This document shows, one piece after another, positions 42,801 to 50,275 of a DNA stretch of 64,000 bases. The notes under the pieces are model-generated. The model saw nothing but the letters and a program-made list of their open reading frames with translations, was not told the origin of the DNA and did no database searches. Origin of the DNA: Paenibacillus oralis (GTDB lineage Bacteria; Bacillota; Bacilli; Paenibacillales; Paenibacillaceae); assembly GCF_003863965.1 (NCBI RefSeq), contig NZ_RRCN01000001.1:5104304-5168303 (forward strand), read 5' to 3'. Each line of letters begins with the position of its first letter. Positions within the stretch are counted from its first letter, which is position 1. The position numbers and the translations under genes were made by a program.

Positions 42801-43663
42801 ACGCGATTCAGGTTGAAGGATTTTCGAAGCGGTACGGAAGCTTTGCGTTATCGGACGTGAGCTTTGGGGTGCCGAAAGGATACATTACCGGACTGATCGG
42901 CCCCAACGGAGCCGGAAAAAGCACAGTAATCAAAGCGATTATGGGCATGGTGCTGACGGAGCGGGGCGAAATTTCGGTGCTCGGAGAAAAGGCGGGTTCG
43001 GAACATGCTGGCTATAAGCAGCATATCGGTTTTATTTCGGACGAAAATATCTTTTATGATTATTTGACGATGGAGCAAATGAAGCGGATCGTTGCCCCGT
43101 TTTACCCCCGCTGGGACGAGGCGGTTTTCGACCAGTATATGGACCGGTTCGAACTGCCCAAACGCAAGAAGATCAAGGATTGCTCCAAGGGGATGAAAAT
43201 GAAATACGCAATCGCGCTCGCTTTGTCGCATCATCCGTCCCTGCTCATTATGGACGAACCGACGGCAGGGCTCGACCCCGTTTTCCGGCGTGAACTGCTG
43301 GACCTGCTTGCGGAGTATATCACCGACGAGGAGAACACGGTTTTGTTCTCTACGCATTTAACGGCCGATCTCGACCGGGTGGCGGACTATGTGACCTTTT
43401 TGAATCGCGGGAGCCTCGTATTTTCCGACACGAAGGATGATGTGCTCGATCGGTATGTGCTCGTCAAAGGCGGCCGCGATTTGCTGGATGCCGATGTGCG
43501 CCGCGTCCTGATCGGCGTGCGGGAGACGGGGGTTGGCTTCGAAGGCCTGGCGCCGGACCGTAAGCAAGCCCGCGAGCTGTTCGGCGGCGAGGTGCTGTAC
43601 GATCGGCCGACGCTGGAAGAAATCATGTATTTTACGGTGAAGGGAGAGAAAGCGAGTGTCTAA
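42797..43663 (+). CDS. ABC transporter ATP-binding protein
   Basis: The 288-residue ATPase has Walker A GPNGAGKST (residues 35-43), a degenerate signature CSKGMKMK in place of LSGGQ, and Walker B LLIMDEPTAGLD. This is characteristic of YtrB/BcrA-like ATPases of GntR-linked transporters. It overlaps both neighbours by a few bases, so the three genes are coupled. The transport direction is probably export; substrate unknown. Confidence 0.92.
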   Translation: MNAIQVEGFSKRYGSFALSDVSFGVPKGYITGLIGPNGAGKSTVIKAIMGMVLTERGEISVLGEKAGSEHAGYKQHIGFISDENIFYDYLTMEQMKRIVAPFYPRWDEAVFDQYMDRFELPKRKKIKDCSKGMKMKYAIALALSHHPSLLIMDEPTAGLDPVFRRELLDLLAEYITDEENTVLFSTHLTADLDRVADYVTFLNRGSLVFSDTKDDVLDRYVLVKGGRDLLDADVRRVLIGVRETGVGFEGLAPDRKQARELFGGEVLYDRPTLEEIMYFTVKGEKASV

Positions 43664-44291
43664 CATCGTTCATTTGTTGCACAAAGATCTATTGTTGATG
43701 AAGCGTTATATCGGGGTATTGGCGGTGTATGCCATCGTGTTCTCCGGATTCGTTCAGACGAACAACTCGTTTTTGTACGGGATGCTGCCGGGGATGGTGT
43801 TGATCTTGACGCTTAGCGCTGACATGCAGTTACCGGTTCAGCAGTTTCTCGTCAACTTGCCGGTGCGCCGCAGCCTGCTCGTTTTATCGAAATATGCCTC
43901 CGCGTTTTTTTTCATGTTGGCGGCATTCCTCTTGTGTCTTTTGCTGGATGGAGGAGCCGCGGCGCTGCAGGGAGTTCCCGTTAACTGGGAGCCCGCATAT
44001 TTACTCGGCGTGTTTTCGGTGCAGATTCTGGTCATGTCCGTTTATATTCCGCTTTATTTTTGGCTTGGTCCGAAAGGGGCCCAGTTTTTGAACATCGCCA
44101 TGATGATCTTCTTTTTTGGAGGCAGCTTCGCCGTATACAACATATTGGGGAGCGAGCGTGCTATGGCGCTGATCGCGCGGTTCGGGGAGCACCCGTATGC
44201 TTCCGTCTTGATGGGTGTCTGCGCGGCGGCGCTTGCCGTTTTCGTTTCCTTCAAGATATCGTGCCTGATTTTTGCAAAACGGGACTTGTAA
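43656..44291 (+). CDS. ABC-2 type permease
   Basis: A 211-residue membrane protein with about six hydrophobic helices (YIGVLAVYAIVFSGF; MLPGMVLILTLSA; YASAFFFMLAAFLLCLLL and others) and a conserved LPVRRSLLVLSKY segment of ABC2_membrane_5 permeases. GTG at 43656 lies eight bases inside the ATPase gene, after GGAGAGAAAG. It completes the GntR-ATPase-permease operon. Confidence 0.88.
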   Translation: MSNIVHLLHKDLLLMKRYIGVLAVYAIVFSGFVQTNNSFLYGMLPGMVLILTLSADMQLPVQQFLVNLPVRRSLLVLSKYASAFFFMLAAFLLCLLLDGGAAALQGVPVNWEPAYLLGVFSVQILVMSVYIPLYFWLGPKGAQFLNIAMMIFFFGGSFAVYNILGSERAMALIARFGEHPYASVLMGVCAAALAVFVSFKISCLIFAKRDL

Positions 44292-44755
44292 AAAAACGTC
44301 TTTCGACGTACTTTCAAAGAAGACAGACCGCGTTTAGCGGAAGTTTTCCCCACGATTATAGAATTGCTCAGCTCCGCTGAGAACTTATAAACTTAACTTT
44401 CGCAGCAAAAAATCGGCAGGCAAGCCTTGATGTAGCCAAGCAACTGATGTAAGGCAACCAGCGCATTTACCTTTTGCACCGTCCTGTTTCGAGAAGTGTC
44501 ACAAATCGACGCCAGGTGAGGGGCTGTCTAAAGGGTTCGTGTCTTGGTGACCTTGACTGCTGCTTGCCCTTGCACGATTATCCCTTTCGTTAAGGGAGCA
44601 GGTGGGGGGCTAGAGCAAGGGTTCCAAAAAAAAGAGATAAGGAAAAAATGAGGCGGTTCAGGTGAGATTTTCGGCTTGTTAAGAGAACGTATGTTTGGTA
44701 TAATGGAACAAAACGAACGTATGTGCGCAAATTCTTGATTCGGGGGCGAGCGAAC
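44292..44755. other. Non-coding spacer before the transposase
   Basis: No gene is seen. A weak hairpin AACGTC-TTTC-GACGTA follows the permease stop. GGGGCTGTCTAAAGGG near 44519 could be near the left end of the insertion sequence, but I could not find the matching inverted end on the right side. Confidence 0.3.
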
Positions 44756-45658
44756 ATGGGGGTCATTGTGGGAACGGAACTTCAACCATTCAGCAGCCGT
44801 TATAACAGCGAGCAGGCCTGCATGGAGGCGCTGATCGCGATGAAGTGGCGAAGCGGCTTCGTCTGCCCGCGCTGCGCTCACACCCGGTGCAGTCGTCTGA
44901 CTTCCCGGCATATCCTCTTGTTCGAGTGCGGAAAGTGCAAGCATCAAACGTCGCCTTTGGTCGGCACGATTTTCGAAGGAACACATCTGCCCCTGCTCAA
45001 GTGGTTCGAGGCCTTAGAGTTGTTCCTGCTCCCGGACGGCATCTCGGCGAGGCGACTGAGCCAGGTGATCGAGGTCACCTACAAAACCGCCTGGTTGATG
45101 CTGCACAAAATACGCCATGCCGCCGGGGAGTTCGATGCCCGGGAACTGCTCTGCGGAGACGTGAAGGTGAACAGCGATCTGTATGGGCGTAATCCGTCCC
45201 GGTGTCAGTTTCCGCATCCGTATGCCTCGGCGGTCGTAGCGGGATGCACGGTCACGGAATCGGGCGAGCCGGAGCAGGTCAAAATCCGCCTGGTGCCGCA
45301 TAAGAGAGGAGACGGGAAAAGGGCAAACCGTCACGAACTCGCCGCGTTCATCAACGGGCATGTAGATGTCCGTACATCGGCGGTAGAGTCGTTCCCCCTA
45401 GCCTTTCGGCTGTATGCGCCCTTGCGGAAAGTGGTGAGAGAGGCGTGGGAATCGCTGAAGAGTACGTATATAGCCTTGGGACTGAAGCATCTGCAGGCGT
45501 ACCTAAACGAGTACACCGTACGCCGCTCGCTGCGCCGGCCCGGAGCGGAAGAAACGATGCGGCAGAAGTTGCTGCGCATGTGTGTGGCGATTCCGGCGAT
45601 CCCTTACCGCCGGCTAATCGCGCGCCAACCGAACCAGCCCCTTGTGGCTGCGGCCTGA
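44756..45658 (+). CDS. IS1595-like transposase, catalytic residues apparently lost
   Basis: The N-terminal zinc ribbon (CPRCAHTRCSRLTSR, then CGKCKHQTSPLVGTIFEGTHL) and following helices (WFEALELFLLPDGISARRLS) match IS1595/ISXO2 transposases. The catalytic region should start with a VEvDETYvGG-like strand; here it reads CGDVKVNSDLYGRN. The late IE motif seems replaced by REAWESLK. The C-terminal LNEYTVRRSLRR is retained. The 300-residue frame is intact. It is either a diverged subfamily or an inactive/domesticated copy. A GTG at 44723 is an alternative start. No terminal inverted repeats were identified. Confidence 0.75.
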   Translation: MGVIVGTELQPFSSRYNSEQACMEALIAMKWRSGFVCPRCAHTRCSRLTSRHILLFECGKCKHQTSPLVGTIFEGTHLPLLKWFEALELFLLPDGISARRLSQVIEVTYKTAWLMLHKIRHAAGEFDARELLCGDVKVNSDLYGRNPSRCQFPHPYASAVVAGCTVTESGEPEQVKIRLVPHKRGDGKRANRHELAAFINGHVDVRTSAVESFPLAFRLYAPLRKVVREAWESLKSTYIALGLKHLQAYLNEYTVRRSLRRPGAEETMRQKLLRMCVAIPAIPYRRLIARQPNQPLVAAA

Positions 45659-46119
45659 TCGAGACGCTGGAACGGCTGGGGAGTTTAACGCAAATCAACT
45701 TAATGGGTAGGGGTTAGCATGAACAGTCCGGGCGTTGCTGCAAATGGAAGGGTTCAGGCTACAGCAAAATCACGGTCTTTTCGTTTCCTCGCGTCTTGTC
45801 CTTGATCTCTTGTCCGGTCTGTTTCACCTCCCTAAACTGATTCCTTCTCCTAAGCCCGTCTAAATTATCTCGAACCTATCTGCTTCTCCACCAAATATTT
45901 TCTTCTCCCGAGCTTGTCTGTTTCTCTGCTACTCTGATCAAACGGGATAATCGTGCAAAGTCTGCGAACAGCGATTGTTTATCTGCCGGCCACCGCACTT
46001 CCCTATCCTCAAGCTGATTCTTAAAAAATATCGTGACTAAATGACACCCCTAGATGGGCAATCTGGAAAGAGGCAGAAAAATGACTTTTCGAACTACCTC
46101 TAATAGGAGTGTGTGACAG
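45659..46119. repeat. Non-coding spacer with degenerate C/T-rich repeats
   Basis: No gene is seen. A 21-base unit TTCCTTCTCCTAAGCCCGTC (45841-45861) recurs in diverged form at 45900-45920 (16 of 21 positions), with a third CTTCTCC word between. The plus strand is strongly pyrimidine-biased from about 45820 to 45940. Confidence 0.4.
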
Positions 46120-46932
46120 ATGATGACAGGACACCAAACAACCCCGCGCGGGCGTTTCGAGGGAAAAACGGCGATCGTAACTGGAGCCGGGTCCGGGATC
46201 GGTAAAGCGGCGGCCGTCAAACTGGCCGGTGAAGGCGCAAAGGTGGCGCTGTTCGATCTGCTGGATGAACGGACTCAGAAGGCGGAGCAGGAAATCAACG
46301 GCCTCTACGCCGGGGCGGCCCAGGCCTTCGATGTGGATGTCGCCGATCCGGCGCGTATGGAGAAGGCGGTCCGTGAGGCGGCCGGGCATTTTGGGGGGAT
46401 CGATATCGTCTTCGCAAACGCCGGCATCAACGGGAGGCTGGCCCCGGTGGAGGATTTTAGCTTGGAGGAATGGGAAAAGACGCTGAGCGTCAACTTGACC
46501 GGCACGTTTTTGACGGTAAAAAATGCGGTCCCGTATTTGAAGCAGCGCGGCGGCGGCAGCATTATTATCACGAGTTCGATTAACGGCAACTATACTTTCT
46601 CCGGCTTCGGGATGTCGGCATACAGCACCACCAAGGCAGGACAGGTCGCTTTTGCCAAAATGCTCGCCCTGGAGCTTGCCAAGTTCAAAATCCGCGTGAA
46701 TGCGATTTGTCCGGGAGCAATTGCCACGAATATCGACGCCTCCACGAAAAAAAGCAAGGACCTGCAGGAGATCGTCATCCCGGTCAAATATCCGGAAGGC
46801 TCGCAGCCGTTATCCGATGGGCCGGGGCAGCCGGAGAACGTTGCCGACCTGGTCGCTTTTTTGGCCTCCGACGAAGCGCTCCACATCACCGGCGCCCAAA
46901 TCGTCATCGACGGTGCGGAATCGCTGCTGTAG
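46120..46932 (+). CDS. SDR family NAD(P)-dependent oxidoreductase
   Basis: A classical short-chain dehydrogenase of 270 residues: cofactor motif TGAGSGIG near 21, NAG near 100, catalytic Ser in IIITSSING, and Tyr/Lys in YSTTKAG (Y-x3-K). The Asp in ALFDLLDE at the end of strand 2 suggests NAD preference. The start follows AGGAGTGTG; ATG at 46123 is equally possible. Substrate unknown. It is a single gene. Confidence 0.9.
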   Translation: MMTGHQTTPRGRFEGKTAIVTGAGSGIGKAAAVKLAGEGAKVALFDLLDERTQKAEQEINGLYAGAAQAFDVDVADPARMEKAVREAAGHFGGIDIVFANAGINGRLAPVEDFSLEEWEKTLSVNLTGTFLTVKNAVPYLKQRGGGSIIITSSINGNYTFSGFGMSAYSTTKAGQVAFAKMLALELAKFKIRVNAICPGAIATNIDASTKKSKDLQEIVIPVKYPEGSQPLSDGPGQPENVADLVAFLASDEALHITGAQIVIDGAESLL

Positions 46933-47057
46933 CCGGAATTTAATTTGGACGCTTCAGGCGCTCGCTTCCGGAAATATCCAATGAACCCCAGCAGCCAGGA
47001 AAGGAGGGGCTCATTACTCTGAATGAAGGTGGTGGGGATGGTGGGTGACGGGGCGTG

Positions 47058-47086
47058 TTTTCAGCGGGGCCGAACCATTGTATAAT
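47058..47086 (+). promoter_or_regulatory. Candidate promoter of the DUF1992 gene
   Basis: TTTTCA and TATAAT are 17 bases apart; the -10 is perfect, the -35 matches four of six. The leader is about 115 bases. Confidence 0.55.
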
Positions 47087-47204
47087 CGCAAGTAAAACCG
47101 GCATTTAGGGTAATCAACTTTTAAGTACTGGCAACTATTTGGGTATTGCAGAATTTTGCGGCGATAGAGTGGCTGAAGCAATTATGCGTGAAGGGGGAGA
47201 TGAA

Positions 47205-47570
47205 ATGCTGTCTTGGCTCGCTGAGCAAAAAATAACCGAAGCGATGAAGCGCGGGGAATTCGATGATTTGCCCGGGAATGGGCGGCCGCTCCAAATTGAG
47301 GATTTATCGTCCGTCCCGGAAGAGCTGCGGATGGCGTACAAATTGTTGAAAAACGCCGGTTGCGTTCCGGAGGAATTGAACCTGCACGGCGAATATCTGC
47401 GGTTGACCGATTTGATCGCGGCCTGTCAGGACGAGGAGGAGAAGCGGGAGCTGAAGAAGAAGCTGTCGGAGCAGCAGTTGCGGCTTAATATGCTGGCGGA
47501 ACAGCGTGGGCTAACTCATAGTCCGGCGTTCCGCCAGTATGAAGACGCGATCCGCCGGAAGCTGGAGTAG
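47205..47570 (+). CDS. DUF1992 (DnaJ homologue C28-like) protein
   Basis: The protein starts MLSWLAEQKITEAMKRGEFDDLPGNG, the hallmark of DUF1992: WLAEQKI, then FDDLPGxGxPL. It is 121 residues long and helical, with an acidic/basic coiled stretch. ATG at 47205 follows AGGGGGAG; an earlier in-frame ATG at 47184 has no such site. Function is unknown in bacteria. Confidence 0.85.
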   Translation: MLSWLAEQKITEAMKRGEFDDLPGNGRPLQIEDLSSVPEELRMAYKLLKNAGCVPEELNLHGEYLRLTDLIAACQDEEEKRELKKKLSEQQLRLNMLAEQRGLTHSPAFRQYEDAIRRKLE

Positions 47571-47640
47571 GCAAGCGCTTTGGCTGGAGGCTAGAGACCA
47601 GCCGGGGGCGCCCGGGTCCCGCTTCGCTTCAAGGCAGCGG

Positions 47641-48600
47641 TTACGGCAGCAGCTGGCGCACCATCGCTTCCGTTAGAATAAACGGCTCGCGGGCGATTTT
47701 GTCCAAATGGAACTCGCTGATCAAATCGCCCGCGGCGGCCGGCTCCGGCCGATCGGCCAGGCCGCTGATGAACGCCAGCCAGCCGATGACGGTCTCCGGC
47801 CGCGTACCCGCTTGGCGCAGCGCGCCGATGCCGAGGTCGCCGTGCCGCTTGGCCAGCCGCCGCCCGTCCTCGCCAAGGATAAGCGGGGCGTGGGCAAAGG
47901 CGGGCGGCGTCCATCCGAGCGCGGCGTACAAATGGAGCTGGCGGGGCGTGGAGTCCAGCAAGTCGTCGCCGCGCAGCACGTCGGTGATGCCCATCAGGGC
48001 ATCGTCGACGGTGACGGCGAGCTGGTACGAGAACAGCCCGTCCGCCCGCCGCACCACGAAGTCGCCGCCGCTGCCCGGCGGGAACGGCTGCGGCCCGGCG
48101 ATGCCGTCCATGAAGGCGGCGCATTCGCCGCCCAGCGCGAAACGAAGCGAAGGCGATTTCGCCTGCGCTTTGGTCCGGCGTTCCGCCGCGGTTAAATGGC
48201 GGCACGTTCCGGGGTACGGTGCGCCTTCCGAGCTTAACCCGTGCGGCGCTCCGGCCACGGCCAGCAGCTCCGCGCGGCTGCAATAACACGGGTACAGGCG
48301 GCCGTCTTGTTCCAGCTTGGCCAAAGCCTCTTCATATATCGCCGTCCTGCGGCTTTGCCAATACGGGCCGCACGGGCCGTCCGCGCCAGGCCCCTCATCC
48401 CAATCCAAGCCAAGCCATTGGAGATCGGCGATAATCCGCTCGGTGATTTCCGGTTTTGAGCGCTGGATGTCGATATCTTCGATCCGCAGCACAAAAGCGC
48501 CGCCCGCCGCCCGCATCTGCAGCCAGGACAAAAGCGCAATTTTGGCGTTGCCCAGATGCATGTCGCCGGAAGGCGTCGGCGCAAAACGCCCGCGTCTCAT
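47641..48600 (-). CDS. gluQ: Glutamyl-Q tRNA(Asp) synthetase
   Basis: GluQRS is a truncated GluRS that glutamylates queuosine at the wobble position of tRNA(Asp). The 319-residue protein has the HIGH-type motif PTPSGDMHLGN at residues 6-16, zinc ligands in CYCSR and YPGTC, and LAKRHGD in the KMSKS position; the anticodon-binding domain is absent. ATG at 48600 gives the conserved MRRGRFAPTPSG; a frame extension upstream is unsupported. The sequence is especially GC-rich. Confidence 0.93.
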   Translation of the reverse strand: MRRGRFAPTPSGDMHLGNAKIALLSWLQMRAAGGAFVLRIEDIDIQRSKPEITERIIADLQWLGLDWDEGPGADGPCGPYWQSRRTAIYEEALAKLEQDGRLYPCYCSRAELLAVAGAPHGLSSEGAPYPGTCRHLTAAERRTKAQAKSPSLRFALGGECAAFMDGIAGPQPFPPGSGGDFVVRRADGLFSYQLAVTVDDALMGITDVLRGDDLLDSTPRQLHLYAALGWTPPAFAHAPLILGEDGRRLAKRHGDLGIGALRQAGTRPETVIGWLAFISGLADRPEPAAAGDLISEFHLDKIAREPFILTEAMVRQLLP

Positions 48601-48774
48601 GGTGATCACTTCCCTTAAGATGTTGTACAAGCAGTAAAAGCGCTGGTTTTCGAACGGGGATTGCGTTCAGCGGAAGTTTAACGGTTGTAGCAGCCGCTAA
48701 TTTGCGAAAAAAGATCTTTTCTAATTTCATAGAATATTTTCATGGGTAGAAACATTTATTGAACAGTTCGGCCT

Positions 48775-50115
48775 TTACAGCGGTTCCTGTAGTTCTGCTT
48801 CCGGAAGCTCGGGCATATCGATTTTTTCGATTTCGATTTTCCGGATGCGGCTTTCTTCCCGCTCCAGCACCGTAAAGCGGAAATCGCCGTACATAAGCTG
48901 CGTGCCTTCCTCGATGTCCATGTTTTGCCCGTAAACCCATCCGCCGATCGTATCGGTTTCCTCTTCCTCCAGATCGGTCAGCAGCAGGTCGTTAATCAGC
49001 GAGATGGACACTTTGCCGTCCACAATGAGATGATTCGCCGCAACTTCGGTAATTTCCTGCTCCTCCTCGGCATCGAATTCGTCGCGGATGTCGCCGACGA
49101 TTTCCTCCAAAATGTCCTCGATCGTCACCATCCCGGACGTACCGCCGTATTCGTCGATCAAAATCGCGATGTGGGAGCGCTCCTTCTGCATTTTTTTCAG
49201 CAGCTTGGGCAGAGAGATGTTTTCAGATACGGTCATAACAGGCCGAACGAGCGAGTCCAGCGACACTCGAAACGTTTCCTCATCGGACAAAAACAGCGTC
49301 TTCGTGTTGATCATTCCGACAATGTCGTCCTTATTTTCCCGGATCACGGGGTAGCGGGTATACTGCTCTTCCTTGATGATCTGCAGGTTTTCCTCCAGCG
49401 ATCTGCCTGCGTGCAGGCAAACCATGTCGGTCCGCGGCACCATGATGTCCTTGGCGAGCTTATCGTCGAACGCGAAGATCCGGCTCACGAAGCTGTATTC
49501 GTTTGTGTTGATTTGCCCGCTTTCCAGACTTTGGCTGAGCAGGGCCCGCAATTCTTCCACACTGTGCGCTTCGTTCCATTCCGCGGGCGGTTTGAGGCCA
49601 AGCAGTGAAACGATCCAGCGGGAAGACCGGTTAAGCAGCCAAATAAAAGGATAAAGCAGCGTAGCGAACCATAGAAGCGGCCGGGATGCGGCCAGTGCGA
49701 ACGATTCCCCTCTTTGGGCGGCAAGCACCTGCGGCACCAATCCGCCAAGCACAACATGCAAATACGTGATGAAAATAAAAGCGATCAGAAAGGAAAAAAA
49801 CGATTCCACCGGTTCGGACAAGCCGAGATAAAAAAACAGCGGCCGCAGCAGCCGGCGAACGGCCGGTTGTCCCAGCCAGCCGAGCGTTAAGGAGATCGCC
49901 GTGATGGCGAGCTGGCAGGACGACAGCGCCTGATCCGCGCGATCGGCCAGTTTTTTTAAAGTGTCAGCGTTTTTACGGCCCTCTCGCAGCAGCGCATCTA
50001 CCCGCCCCGGGCGAAGCGCGCGCAGCGAAGATTCGGCAACCACGAACAAAGCGGTGACCGCAATCAGTCCAAAGATGACGGCAAGTTTGATCAGATCGGT
50101 TCCGTACACACTCAT
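48775..50115 (-). CDS. Hemolysin-family CNNM/CBS membrane protein
   Basis: The 446-residue chain has an N-terminal CNNM (DUF21) domain with about four helices (LAVIFGLIAVTALFVVAESSLRAL; FFSFLIAFIFITYLHVVLGGLVPQ), two CBS domains (DIMVPRTDMVCL...; PVMTVSENISLPKLL) and a C-terminal CorC_HlyC domain (GGWVYGQNMDIEEG). Such proteins are linked to magnesium or cobalt export and magnesium homeostasis (MpfA/YhdP-like). The usual GELVPK reads GGLVPQ. It is a single gene. Confidence 0.92.
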   Translation of the reverse strand: MSVYGTDLIKLAVIFGLIAVTALFVVAESSLRALRPGRVDALLREGRKNADTLKKLADRADQALSSCQLAITAISLTLGWLGQPAVRRLLRPLFFYLGLSEPVESFFSFLIAFIFITYLHVVLGGLVPQVLAAQRGESFALAASRPLLWFATLLYPFIWLLNRSSRWIVSLLGLKPPAEWNEAHSVEELRALLSQSLESGQINTNEYSFVSRIFAFDDKLAKDIMVPRTDMVCLHAGRSLEENLQIIKEEQYTRYPVIRENKDDIVGMINTKTLFLSDEETFRVSLDSLVRPVMTVSENISLPKLLKKMQKERSHIAILIDEYGGTSGMVTIEDILEEIVGDIRDEFDAEEEQEITEVAANHLIVDGKVSISLINDLLLTDLEEEETDTIGGWVYGQNMDIEEGTQLMYGDFRFTVLEREESRIRKIEIEKIDMPELPEAELQEPL

Positions 50116-50275
50116 CCTTTTCGAAAACTCCTTTGAACCCTCAAAAGGCAGAATATCGGCATCAAAGATGTCGCTCTGATATTGCTCTATTAAGGTTGTT
50201 CAAAAAAGGCGGTTTTGATCACACCTAAGGGGAATGTGGTAAAATCGATACGAATAGTGACTTAAGGAGAGAACG

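Noticed and set aside
44519..44534. Left terminal inverted repeat of the IS1595-like element
   Set aside because: No matching inverted end was found downstream of the transposase gene.
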